This document shows, piece after piece, positions 24,059 to 35,471 of a DNA stretch of 64,000 nt; positions within the stretch are counted from its first letter, which is position 1; each line of letters starts with the position of its first letter. Position numbers and translations under genes: made by a program. Source of the stretch: Adiantum capillus-veneris (Eukaryota; Streptophyta; Polypodiopsida; Polypodiales; Pteridaceae). The notes below the pieces were generated by a model. The model made no database searches and was not told the DNA's origin. It saw nothing but the letters and a program-made list of their open reading frames with translations. Where the stretch lies: positions 6,047,501 to 6,111,500 of the forward strand of contig CM043963.1 of assembly GCA_014529385.2 (NCBI GenBank). The letters are read 5' to 3'.

Positions 24059-25016
24059 TACTTACTTTCACCTTATCTACCATCAATAATGCTCTCTTTT
24101 GAGCCCACACCCATGACTCAAGCAGACAAAGAAGGCCTGCAATGTTTTGATATTCAAAAAAATCATAATCCTGATTTGTTAGCTTGTAAATTAGGATTTC
24201 CAATAATCTTAATGAGGGGTCTCCAACCTATAAATAGGCCCCTCTCCTTCTTGTAAAGAACCTCCAACATCTCACATAGCACCCCAACACTTTATGCGCG
24301 AGGAGAGACTTAGGTGTAGCAACCACTTGTGAGCCTCACTCTTGGTGTGAGAGAAGCCTTCAAGCTACACATTGCAAGTGAGAGAGCGTGAGTTCCACAA
24401 ATCTCAAAACCACTATTGTATATGCTCCTTTATCATCAATAAATTGAGGTTTGGTGCATCAAAGGCGTGATTCGACATTCAAATCTTCGTCCTTCCATTT
24501 GTGCAATACGGTTTGGTGAATTCAAGGTGACTTGTGTATTTTGAGTTTTTATCGGTTGATCTTGATTTTAGAAAGTGTTTTAGTGTGTTTTTCATTGCCA
24601 GTTTTTTGTCCATTGTAAGAGGGTATTATGGTGAGAGGTCTCCCACACCCTAAGACAGTGTGTGTGTGTGTTTTGGCAATGTTTAGCAATCACTAAGCAT
24701 TGAGTGAGTTTTGTACAAGTTCTACGATAGCATCATAACGAACCATCTCCATTTGCAAGTCACAAATAAGGTATTACGCAAGATCCTTTCCTCTCTCTCT
24801 TCCCTTTGCTCTAGCTCTCTCTGGTCCATTTTGTGTGTGTCTTGGTGTGAGGTTGCTTGTGTGTGTTGTGTGGTGCATCTTCTTGGTTGTACCAAAATCT
24901 CTCTTGCGTCCTAGTTCGCATACCATAACTAGGTGGTGCCCCTATCTTGTTTGGGTTTGGTTGTGGGTTTGCTGTTTTGTTGTGCTTGTAGTTGCCCCAG
25001 CCCCAATTGAGCAACA
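22410..25016 (+). mobile_element. Probable solo LTR inserted in the leader of element B
   Basis: Alignment with element A's leader breaks after about 22405 and resumes at about 25020, so this block is foreign to the leader. It starts TGATAG and ends GCAACA, and has LTR-like order: a long U3, CTATAAATAGG (TATA at 24229-24236), a transcribed-looking segment and AATAAA at about 24438, then about 570 bp to the end. It also holds a (TC)n run at 24005-24056. No target duplication is visible; part of the leader (about 380 bp in A) is also missing. Boundaries and class are uncertain. Confidence 0.45.
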
Positions 25017-25020
25017 CGGG

Positions 25021-28000
25021 AGCTCAAGGACACTTTGAGGTAAAATTTTCAAAAGTTTGTCAAAACTCAGATTATTTACTTTTTCTTGATATTTTAAGCC
25101 AAATTAAGTTTTGACTTGATTAATAGGCTCAAAATTGATCATGAAAAGACTCTTCAGTGAAAAAGTTCAAAAAAGTGTTCATTTTGGGCCAAAAGTTAAT
25201 AATCACGATTATTAACTTTCTGCTCTAAATTGGTCAAGGTTCATACCATTGACTCATTGCATGTGTACAAACAACTTTTGTAAAGACCCAAAAGATTTGG
25301 ATCACTAAACGCGCAAAAAAAAAGTTTATAGTGACTTTTTGAGTCTTGAGTGTAAATTGGAGAAAAATTTGTCCATACTTGATGAAACTTGATTCATAGG
25401 CTTATATTGATGTGATAAACATGTGTATATGCTCAGTTGATCAAAAAGATGAAAAAAGTTGCCAGTTGTAAATAATCGCGAATATTTACATCTGTCCCAT
25501 TTTTCAATTTTTTTAACCAAGTGAGCATACCACTAGTTTTACAATGTTGTAATAAGCCAACAAACCAAATTTGGTAAGATTTCGATCATTGGATTGAAAA
25601 TTGTGACCAGGACTATTTGACCAAAAATAGTCCAAACTTGATGAAACTTGGCTAGAGACCTTAACTTGAGGTGCTTAACAGAGATGTGTCAAGATTGAAA
25701 CAAAAACTTGTAAAAATGTAGCAGAAGTTAATAATCGTGATTATTTACATCTGCTCCAAAAATTGAGAATCTTGCATATTTGGGCATACCACAAGGTCAA
25801 GCATAGCAAGTAGACCTCACAAATCAAATTTGGTGAAATTTGGATCACAAAAGTGAGACTTAAGCCAGACTCTTGAAATCAGAGTCTGCGGACACGAAAC
25901 AGTTGATAAACTTGATGAATCTTGTCCAAATTAAGTTTTAACTTGATTCATAGGCTCAAAAGAGATCATAAAAAGACTGTTTAGGGAAAAAGTTAAAAAA
26001 AAGTTGTCATTTTAGGTCAAAAGTTAATAATCGTCATTATTCACTTTTGGCTCAAAACTGATCAAGATTGATACCATAGACTCTATGCATGATTATAAAC
26101 ATCTTTTGTGAAGGCTCATACAGTTTGCATCACAAAACATGCTAAAAACTTTGTAAAAATTGGAATCTGTACTGATTGTCGAGAACTTGAGTCTGACTTG
26201 GTAAATCTTGTTCAAATTAAGTTTTAACTTATTCATAGGCTCAAAAAAGATCATAAAATGACTCTCCTCTGGAAAAGTTGAAAAAAGTTGTCATTTTAGG
26301 TCAAAAGTTAATAATCACGATTATGAACTTTTGGCTCAAAACTGATCAAGGTTGATACCAATGATTCATTACATGTGTACAAACAACTTTTGTAAAGGCA
26401 CAAAAGATTTGGATCACAAAAAAATCTAAAAACTAAAATTTGTACTGGTTGTTGAGAACTTGAGTCTGACTTGGTAAATCTTGTTCAAATTAAGTTTTAA
26501 CTTGATTCATAGGATCAAAATAGATCATAAATTGACTCTCCTCTGAAAAAGTTGAAAAAAGTTATCATTTTAGGTCAAATGTTAATAATCGCGATTATGG
26601 ATTTTTGGCTCAAAACTGATCAAGGTTGATACCATAGAGTCTAAGCATGATTGCAAACATCTTTTGTGAAGGCTCAAAGAGTTTGGATCCCAAAATAGAC
26701 CAAAACCTTGATAAAAACTAAAATCTATACTGAATGTCGAGAACTTGAGTGTGACTTGGTGAATCTTATTCAAATTAAGTTTTAACTTGATTCATAGGCT
26801 CAAAATAGATCATAAAAAGACTCTACTTTGAAAAAGTTGAAAAAAGTTGTCATTTTAGGTCAAATGTTAATAATCGCGATTATGGATTTTTGGCTCAAAA
26901 CTGATCAAGGTTGATACCATAGACTCTAAGCATGATTGTAAACATCTTTTGTGAAGGCTCAAAGAGTTTGGATCACAAAATAGACCAAAACCTTGATAAA
27001 AACTAAAATCTGTACTAAATGTCGAGAACTTGAGTGTGACTTGGTGAATCTTGTTCAAATTAAGTTTTAACTTGATTCATAGGCTCAAAATAGATCATAA
27101 AAAAACTCTACTCTGAAAAAGTTGAAAAAAGTTGTCATTTTAGTTAATAATCGCGATTATGAACTTTTGGCTCAAAACTGATCAAGGTTGGTACCAGTGA
27201 TTCATTACATGTGTACAAACAACTTTTGTAAAGGCACAAAAGATTTGGATCACAAAACAGTCTAAAAACTTGACAAAAAGTAGAATCTATACTGATTGTC
27301 GAGAACTTGAGTCTAGCTTGGTAAATCTTGTTCAAATTAAGTTTTAACTTGATTCATAGGTTCAAAATAGATCATAAAATGACTCTCCTTTGAAAAGGTT
27401 GAAAAAAGTTTTCATTTTAGGTCAAAAGTTAATAATCGCAATTATGAACTTTTGGCTCAAAACTGATCAAGGTTGATACTAGTGATTCATTACATGTGTA
27501 CAAATAACTTTTGTGAAGGCACAAAAGATTTGGATCACAAAACAGTCGAAAAACTTAGTAAAAACTAAAATCTATACTAATTGTCGAGAACTTGAGTCTG
27601 ACTTGGTGAATCTTATTGAATTTAAGTTTTAACTTAATTCATAGGCTCAAAATAGATCGTACAAAGACTCTCCTCTGAAAAAGTTGAGAAAAGTTATCAT
27701 TTTAGGTCAAAAGTTAGTAATCGCGATTATTAACTTTTGGCTCAAAACTGACCAAGGTTGATACCATAGACTCTAATCATGATTGCAAATATCTTTTGTG
27801 AAGGCTCATGAAGTTTGGATCACAAAACAGACCAAAACCTTGATAAAAACTGAAATTTGTATTGGTTGTCGAGAAGAGTGTGACTTGGTAAATCTTGTTC
27901 AAATTCAGTGAAACTTGACTCATAGGCTTATATTGATGTGTTATACAAGTGTACATGCTCAATTGACCAAAAATTTCCAAAAGTAAATAATCGCAATTAT

Positions 28001-28370
28001 TTACTTTTGAAAAAAAAAATCTCAAAAAATAAAAGAAACAGTAGTAAATAATCGTGATTATTTACTTTTACCCCAGAATTGAGAAATTTTGCATAACTGA
28101 GTATACCACAGGGTCAAGCACATCAAGTAGACTCCACAAATCAAATTTGGTGAAATTTGGATCACAAATTTGAGACTTAAGCCAAATTCTTGGAATCAGA
28201 GTCTGTGGACACTAAACAGTTGATAACTTGGACAAATCTCGATCAAACTCAACCAAACTTGTCCAGAGACCACAACAAGGTAATTACTTGGCAAAAAAAT
28301 CCTAAAAAGCAAAGAAACTGAGAAAGTAAATAATTGAGATTATTTACTTTTGAGCCCCAGAAACAAGATT
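25021..28370 (+). repeat. Element B leader: tandem units of about 280 bp with a conserved palindrome
   Basis: Twelve or so diverged units. The best conserved part is a 22 bp near-palindrome of form GT(A/T)AATAATCNCGATTATTNAC, found at 25195, 25468, 25727, 26023, 26307, 26581, 26866, 27143, 27428, 27713, 27983, 28044 and 28326. Apart from one 61 bp step, spacing is 259-296 bp. Between palindromes, GACTTGGTGAATCTTGTTCAA and GGCTCAAAACTGATCAAGGT-type words repeat. Minus-strand open frames of 63 codons (MNKI(H/Y)Q..) are by-products of the repeat. Confidence 0.8.
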
Positions 28371-28851
28371 TTGGACTTTTGAGCTTGTATAGTGCTAGAA
28401 CAACATAATACAAGGCCACTCGTCAATTTTGGGTTCCATCGGATCCAAACTGGTACATGTTAACTCAGTTTCAAGTTGCAAATTAGTCCTTTAGCTCGCA
28501 AGGATAGAATTTGGAAATCTCATTTGCTGACTCACTTAGCTCAGATTGAAGAACCAAGTTGCAGGCAAAGAATTGGCAACTTGACAAGAGCTGAATTCAA
28601 CTCAAGTGGAAAAAACAAATAACAATCTAATCTGCAGGTTAGGTTATCGAAGGCCTAAATTTTCATCATTTCAAAGGCTGCAATTAATTCTGACACTTTT
28701 GAGCTAGAGTTAATCAACTCTTGTGAGTTTCAGAGAAATCGACTGCCAAAAGTACTTTGGCAAGAGCGATTTTATCAAACCCGAGCAGAAATGTTTTTTG
28801 CTAATCAATACCAAAACCTTCTAGGAGACATTTTTTACACAACCAATCGAC
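28371..28851 (+). other. Element B leader, coding-proximal part
   Basis: Non-coding. Its first part (28371-28500) aligns with 8117-8000 of element A in reverse complement. It ends at the ATG at 28852. Confidence 0.5.
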
Positions 28852-29561
28852 ATGGACTCATCTCGAGCTGAGAGTTCAAGTACAGCAGAGCAAGCCAGTA
28901 GCAGTGGTAACACACGTACAAGTGCAATAGAGCAGATTTTATAGCTTTATGGCTACAATGGAGATAAAGTCTTGTATACAGATTCAAAAGACCATGAATA
29001 CTTGATGAACAACAAAAGAAATGCAGGAGCCAAGATCCTATTCATCAGAATAAAGCCAGATTCAAAAAACTCCCAGATGTTCACAGACTTCAGTGGAGCC
29101 AGGTATTGCAAGCTTAAAAACGAAGTGCAGATAGAGGTGAAAAAAATCAACCCAAGTGGTTATCTAGAAATCTGCACAAGCCAGCAAAACATACATTTAG
29201 TGCATATGCAATCAAGGTCATTGTACATGGATTACAGTGGTCAGATCTATAGTCGAGACCCAGTAATTGGAAGATCCAACAAATCAGCCAATAGAAGCCA
29301 GTCTAATTGCAGAACAAAACCAAAGACGGTACAAAGGTCTAGATGGAGCAATCTACAGCTTGATGCTCAGTGTTCTAAAAGAAGATGCCAACAACTTGGT
29401 AAACATAGAATCAGAAACTTCTCAGCTAGAGCTTGACATGACAGAACCGATTGAAATACCACCAGTGATGGCATATTGCTTAGATTGTGGACGAAAAGGT
29501 GGACATTTTTCTAAAGATTGTCCAAGAAATCCTGACAACAGGGGTATATCAATTGCCAAGT
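28852..29561 (+). pseudogene. Element B Gag-like protein, N-terminal part with modules and zinc knuckle
   Basis: The ATG at 28852 opens MDSSRAESSSTAEQ. A TAG at 28942-28944 interrupts the frame, which continues to about 29262 and then shifts by one. Modules of the aromatic-x-D-x-x-G-x-x-aromatic kind are VLYTDSKDHEY, MFTDFSGARY, LYMDYSGQIY and RYKGLDGAIY. Then comes the knuckle CLDCGRKGGHFSKDC, spaced CX2CX5HX4C like that of element A. The start aligns with element A's Gag N-terminus. The frame is cut at 29561 by the TRIM insertion and resumes at 32448. It probably acts as an RNA-binding structural protein. Confidence 0.6.
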
Positions 29562-29703
29562 TGTTGAGAGAGAAGGAGAGAGCACAGAAATAGAACCCCA
29601 AAGTGTGTAGAATACACACATGACATGATGTATATATAGAGGGGACCTGGGTGCCATATATAGAGAATCCATATATTAAGTAGCTTCACATATAAGCTCA
29701 ACA
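29562..29703 (-). repeat. TRIM 3' LTR
   Basis: 142 bp, nearly identical to 32300-32442. It contains GTGTGTAGAATACACACAT and TATATATAGAGGGGAC words in both copies. The final codons of the preceding open frame (..LLREKERAQK) are LTR sequence, not host-element protein. Confidence 0.9.
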
Positions 29704-30449
29704 CCCCCGCTCAAATAAGGGTCCCTAATTGTGGATGAAAAAACCCTTGGGGGATCAAGGAAAAAACCCACAGCTCTATATACACCCACCGTTATATTAT
29801 AAAAATCATTGAATATACAAATGTTCATGAGGAGTTACATCACTCCTTTTACAATGAATATTTTATGAGGAGCTACATCACTCCTTTTACAATGAATGTT
29901 TTATGAGGAGTTACATTACTCCTATCCTATCAAATACAATAATGAATACAAAGGCTCAATAAAGAGGTGTAAAGGCTATCGATTAGCTCGTAATCAAAAG
30001 CGTCTTCGTGAATCTGCTGTGTAGCTTGTCATCACTATGGCATCACCAAACATATCTTCATGTTGTCATCAATATGGCAATACCAAACATGTCTTCATAA
30101 ATCTTTATTGTCACCAAGTTTGTCTTCATGAAATCAATTCTTTGATCAATCCTACATAGATCATAGAATCAAAAAACATAGTCATGAAATTATTAGCATC
30201 GTTAGTGAAATAATTATGTTCACAATGCCATAAGAGATGGCTCGTGACACCACTCTTTTGATGACATATATATGCACGACAACACATGTGGACATAAAGT
30301 ATGAACATAAAAAGTACAAGATGCATAATACGTGATGCAAATGACATTTGTATATACTACATAAAACGATATCTATCAACGTAGTGATATCAATGAGTAT
30401 CATCAAAGTATTAACAAAATATCATCATTGTAGCAATAAAAATAAATAA

Positions 30450-30985
30450 ATCATCATGGTATCAATGAAAAGCATTATAGAATAATCATTGTATCAATGA
30501 AACAACATCATGGTATCACCAAGAATAACCATGGTATCAACGAAACAACATCATGATATCACACAGAATAACCATGGTATCAACGAAAAACATCATGGTA
30601 TCACCGAGAATAACCATGGTATCAACGAAACAACATCATGATATCACCAAGAATAATCATTGTATCAACCAAACAACATCATGGCATCACCAAGAATAAC
30701 CATGGTATCAACGAAACAACATCATGGTATCACCGAGAATAACCATGGTATCAACGAAACCTCATCATGGTATCAACAAAAATCACCATGGAATCAACGA
30801 AATAACATCATGGCATCACGGAGAATAACCATGGTATCAACGAAATATCATCATGGCATCACCTAGAATAACCATGGTATCAATGAAATATCATCATGGT
30901 ATCAACGAAAATCACCATGACCAAAGTACTAACAAAACATCATCATGGTACTATCAAAATCACTATGGTATCAACGAGAAATTAT
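30450..30985. repeat. TRIM internal minisatellite of CATGGTATCA units
   Basis: Units of about 20 bp pair into about 42 bp repeats such as ATCATGGTATCACC and ACCATGGTATCAACG. I count 13 exact CATGGTATCA on the plus strand, plus variants (CATGATATCA, CATGGCATCA). The same 10-mer spans the LTR/primer-site junction on the minus strand, so the array is an inverted copy of that junction word. Confidence 0.8.
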
Positions 30986-31229
30986 CAATAAAATGACGCA
31001 AACTATATATGTAGAAGAATAATTATACAAGAATCAATGAACGAGTATATCATCTAACAAAAGATCATGTACCAACAGTAGCTTGATAGAATTTGGACGA
31101 TCATCAACGGCTCGACTGAATCGGAACGATATGTAACTGGCTTTTGTAGCAAAGTTATGTCAATAACAAATATATGATTGATGAAAAAAAATATATAATT
31201 AAGAAGTTTTCAATTATGAGAAAAATCAA

Positions 31230-32285
31230 AAGCAAAAAGTAAAATTTTGCTTTTCAAACATATTTGCAGTCCGAAACGATAACCCAAAATCGATGGAGAA
31301 TTTAAAGAAACTTCCTTCTGCAAAGTTGTAGACCAGAACGATTTTGATGGCTTAGGAGAATAGTTTCTGCAAAATCGTTCTCAATTAGGAGAAAAAACAA
31401 AAAACAAAAAATGAAATTTCTTTTCAGGCATGTACGTAGTCCGCCAACGATAACTCAAAATCAGTGCAGAATTTGAAAAAGAAAAAACTTTCTTCTGCAA
31501 AGTTATAGAACACATTGATTTCAGTGCCTTCGCGGGTTCTTTCTGCAAAATCGTTCTCAATTAAGAGAACAATTGAAAACAAAAAGCGAAAGTTGTTTTT
31601 CAGACATGTATGCAGTCCGCCAACGATAACTCAAAATCGGTGCAGAATTTGAAAAAAATTTCTTTCGCAAAGTTGTAGACCACGTCGAGTCCGGTGGCTC
31701 TAATGAGTAGTTTCTACAAAATCATTTTCAATAGCAAAAAATCTAAAACAAAAAGCGAAAGTTGCTTTTCAGGTATGTACGCAGTCCGCGAACGATAACT
31801 CAAAATTGGTGCAAAATTTGAAAAAACTTTCTTCTGCAAAGTTATAGACCACATCGATTCCAGTGGCTATAGCAAATAGTTTCTGCAAAATCGTTTCAAA
31901 TTAAGAGAAAAATCAAAAACATAAAACAAAAGATGCTTTTCAGGTATGTACATAGTCCGTGAAACGATATCTCAAAATCGGTGTAGAATTTGAAAAAACT
32001 TTTTTCTGCAAAGTTGTAGACTACATCGATTCCGGTTTCTTTCGCGAGCAGTTGCTCCAAAATCGTTTTCAAGTAGAAAAAAATTAAAAATAAAAAGTGA
32101 AATTTGCTTTTCAAGTATGTACGCAGTCCGCGAACGATAACTCAAAATCAGTCCAGAATTTGAAAAAACTTCCTTCTGCAAATTTGTAGACCACATCGTT
32201 TTTTATTAGGAGAATATCACTTTTGATCAGGGTAGTTTGTACAAAATCGTTTCTGATCAGGAGAAAAATCGAAAACAAAAACGTA
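31230..32285. repeat. TRIM internal tandem array, six units of about 171 bp
   Basis: The landmark TCAGGTATGTACGCAGTCCG plus CGATAACTCAAAAT recurs near 31255, 31425, 31597, 31768, 31938 and 32110. Units share the AAACTTTCTTCTGCAAAGTT and GACCACATCGATTC segments. No protein is encoded. Confidence 0.75.
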
Positions 32286-32299
32286 CTGCTCTGATACCA

Positions 32300-32442
32300 T
32301 GTTGAGAGAGAAAGGAGAGAGCATAGAAATAAAACCCAAAAGTGTGTAGAATACACACATGAGATGATGTATATATAGAGGGGACATGGGTGCCATATAT
32401 AGAGAAGCCATATATTAAGTAGCTTCACATATAAGCTCAACA
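32300..32442 (-). repeat. TRIM 5' LTR
   Basis: 143 bp, paired with 29562-29703. Its inner end is immediately followed (minus strand) by TGGTATCAGAGC, the primer-binding site at 32288-32299. Confidence 0.9.
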
Positions 32443-32447
32443 CAAGC

Positions 32448-33643
32448 AAGGTACATAGAAAATTGAAAATGAAAATCTCGATGTAAGTGCATTTAACTTG
32501 TCACTTATCATGCAATCCGATGATTCTCCATTATCATTGGAAGCACCAGCAAAAGAACTACAAGTTCAAAATCGGCATAAAGATTCAGAGACACCTGAAA
32601 GGCTTAAAATTGAATCTTTGAACAACAAATTCCTACATGAATTTAGTAGAGGTGTCAAGATATCACCAAAGGTTGAAAAGACTGTTAGGTTTGCAAATGA
32701 TTTTGCATCCACTGACACAAGTGTGCAATCATTCACGAGTCTGAGAGACACATCAAACAGAATGATGTTAACTTTGTATGGTACACATCATTCATATGCA
32801 CACTATGTAGACCAAAAAGAAAAACTATACAAAAAGGATCAATCTGTGTTTGAACAGCCCACATACCAGCTCATAGAAGTGCACCCAACGATAGATTAGA
32901 AAGGATGGTTCATTTCAGAGGAAAGAATCTATTATAGCCCATCCTCTCTAGAGCTGAAGGATATTACCCGAGTGAACCCAGAAATCTGTCCATAGCCAAA
33001 TTCTCCTCCATTAGAAATCAAGCTTCAATGTTGTGACCAAAAGAGCATATACTTTGACCAAAACAGTCATAGATATAGACGAGTGTCTAGCATCTATGAT
33101 GCCTTGGGTCATGAAACCACAGAAGCTCATATCATAGGATCAGACCCATGGGATAGACAATATTAGGGCAAAGATAATGCTATCTACAGCTTAACTTGGG
33201 GAACAATTTGGCATGTTTCAAGGAGATACATAGGAAACTATGCAAATGGTTTACAGATGCCAAACATCAATAGTGCTACACAAAGTGTACCTTCACAATC
33301 CCAAAAGGTGAGACTCAACCAAAGCCAAACAGTTTTGAGCTCTCACAATGAAGCACGCTATAGTGATCACCCTAGGAAGGGGGGAGCTACAAATTCATCA
33401 AGCTCAGCTCTAGTACCAAAAAATGCTACACCAATTAGAAGCACAAGAACTTCTAGCCAACAGACCCCTTCAAAGCAAAAACCATTGGAAGATCATATGG
33501 TTGTTGGAAGTTTTCCATTGACCAAAAAACCATCAAAATTTGCAAAAAAATTCTTCTATGAAGATTATCAGGGACAAAAGTTTCACTTCATCTCCATGAG
33601 TCAGATTCAAAAGCCAACAAATCCCATAGTGTTCAAGCAATGA
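32448..33643 (+). pseudogene. Element B coding region, middle part
   Basis: Continuation of the interrupted frame after the TRIM. Open stretches 32498-32899 and 33257-33643 are joined by sequence with single stops (near 32898, 32992 and 33164). More modules appear: KLYKKDQSVFEQPTY, SIYFDQNSHRY, QY-GKDNAIYSL (the dash is a TAG) and FFYEDYQGQKFHF. Between modules the protein is Ser/Thr/Lys/Gln-rich. No catalytic domain is recognised. Confidence 0.5.
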
Positions 33644-34614
33644 GCTCCCATATGCATATCAAGATGCAAATGGAAATGATTCTTAGCAGGTTCATGACCT
33701 TCTACAAGCTCCTACGGATGCTAAACCTGAAGTCAAGGACTATCTGAAGACGATGCAAAGCCTCAAGCTACCAGAATAGGTGATAAAAAAGACAAAATCA
33801 ATGAAAGCTAAAGTCAAAAAGGCCACACAAATGTCACCATTAAAATCTCCTTTGAAGAGACAGATTTTACCAGAAAGCACAGTGCATCTTCTAAGATCAA
33901 AAGTTACTCAAATGCAGGGACACAATGCTCAACAGTTGTTGCAGGAAAAAGGTGCAGTATTACAACAAAACGAGCCAACATCCACATAAGCGAGTGGTCA
34001 AAGCAAAGAAAATGCAGATAAAGTTCAACCAAGTTCAATCAAGTGCAACATTGTTGGTGAAAACAAAGAAAAAATCTCAAGAACAGTGAAGCTAGATTTT
34101 CAGCTAGATAAGAACCTCATGTCTTTTCGCTCTTGGAAAAGATGTGACCAACCACAGTTGAAAGATGCTCCTGAATTTGTGAACATATCAGGAAACAAAC
34201 GAGAAAAATGTTGGGGAATCATCTCCACCACCATTGAACTAAGTTCACAGATCATCAAATCTCAATTCCACGTGATCACATCAAAAGATATGTAGGACGA
34301 CATCATAATGGGAATGCCAATGGCTCAGAAGATATTAGAGATGCAGATTTCAAACATGACGGAGTCATCACAGACAACAAAGAATGAAGACCAAGACTGG
34401 TCACCCATGGAAGACAATACAAAGTCCTCAAGAACAGTTAAAATGAAGGCTGATGCCAAAGCAAAGCATATTGAAGATGATTCATCTCCATCAAACAAAA
34501 CTTCAGAAGAGATTAAAGCAAATCAAGAAATACCAACCACGATAGCTATGGAGCAAAAAAATTCCACCAAAGCTAGAAGGAACGAAGATCAAAATTGTAG
34601 ACAAAGGTAAAGCT
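33644..34614 (+). pseudogene. Element B coding region with retropepsin remnant
   Basis: Lys/Gln/Ser-rich frames at 33780-33989, 34086-34295 and 34308-34610. The segment at about 34200-34330 reads as the C-terminal half of a retropepsin: alternating hydrophobic strand IELSSQIIKSQFHVI, then DDIIMGMPMAQK, the counterpart of the Gypsy DVILGMDWL motif, with one TAG (34292-34294) in between. No catalytic DS/TG triplet is visible upstream. After it the protein becomes hydrophilic rather than continuing into RT. Confidence 0.45.
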
Positions 34615-34617
34615 AAA

Positions 34618-35471
34618 GTGGAACTTCCACCGATTAGCAAAGAAGATGTGACAGCATATGTCTCTACATTAGAGAACCCTCATGGATCAGCAAGCAAATC
34701 AAGCTTTCAAAACTTCAAGTCAATTGCTGACACAACTAAAACCTCAATGGAGACACCCGGAAAGGAAAGGTATATCAGCCAAAGTACTCAAGAAAGCAAA
34801 GAAAAGTTAAGCAATTGTTCGTTTCGAGCAATTTAGTCAAAGTCCATGATTCGGTTTGGGTTGGAGACAAGAAATCAACACAGAAGGACAAACACATGGG
34901 ATGGATAGCTTCACATTGGAGCTTAAAGGAACAGGAGTACTATGGAGGTAGCAGACAGATATGGGTGCCAAAACCGCAGGTTAGGGCATATGAGGTAACT
35001 TCAAGTCCCTCCCAAGAAAGAAAGCCCACAAGGTATCAACCTCGACAATATCCTAGGATACCTAAGAAGCAGGTATACATCAGAACAACATTGAATGATG
35101 CTGAAGTCTACCACGGCTCACAAAAGGATACAGAACAAAGATGGATCTCAAACAATGTTCTTCTTGGACAAGGATTTTATACAGGGTGTACAAAAATTTG
35201 GCTACCAGTCAACCACAAGCCAAGTGCAACCACAAGCCAACTGCAACTACAAAGTCAACAAAGGAGTTACAAAGGTCATCAAGAGGTTTGGATTCCTAAG
35301 TCTTCCAATGCTCCTAGTCAAAATCCAGATACCAAAGAACAAATGCCTCCAACAACATCAAAGACTTCTATCAACAGGCTGAATTGGAGAATCAAACAAC
35401 CAATGGAGTCTTCAAAGTCAAAGAAGAACAACCCAACCAATGTGAATGTAGATTCAAAGATGATAAAATAG
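34618..35471 (+). pseudogene. Element B coding region, C-terminal W-x-P modules
   Basis: Frames 34618-34836 and 34815-35471 overlap at a frameshift. The latter has four spaced modules: YYGGSRQIWVPK (about 34939-34974), VYHGSQKDTEQRWIS, FYTGCTKIWLP (about 35173-35205) and SYKGHQEVWIPK (about 35265-35300). The aromatic-x-G..W-(V/I/L)-P pattern is a variant of the Y-x-D modules upstream. This is the last coding part; the stop is at 35469-35471. I know no named family for it. Confidence 0.5.

Larger units (their letters stand above)
29562..32442 (-). mobile_element. TRIM/SMART-type non-autonomous LTR retrotransposon
   Basis: LTRs of 142 and 143 bp (29562-29703, 32300-32442) begin TGTTGAG and end CTCAACA. 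Target duplication CAAGT/CAAGC lies at 29557-29561 and 32443-32447. On the minus strand the primer-binding site TGGTATCAGAGC (32288-32299) directly follows the 5' LTR, and a purine tract (GAGCGGGGGT, 29704-29713) precedes the 3' LTR. The 2.6 kb interior has no coding region, only two tandem-repeat arrays. The methionine-tRNA primer site suggests mobilisation by Copia-type enzymes. It interrupts the coding frame of element B. Confidence 0.9.

Noticed and set aside
26582-28025. Minus-strand 63-82 codon frames beginning MNKI(H/Y)Q
   Set aside because: They recur with the 280 bp leader units and vary by indels without regard to frame; explained by the repeat.
28852-35471. Element B as a plant pararetrovirus (knuckle, protease-like motif, long repetitive protein)
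   Set aside because: It has true LTRs with TG..CA ends, a purine tract and a tRNA-Asp-like site, shares LTR and leader sequence with Gypsy element A, and shows no movement-protein or RT domain.
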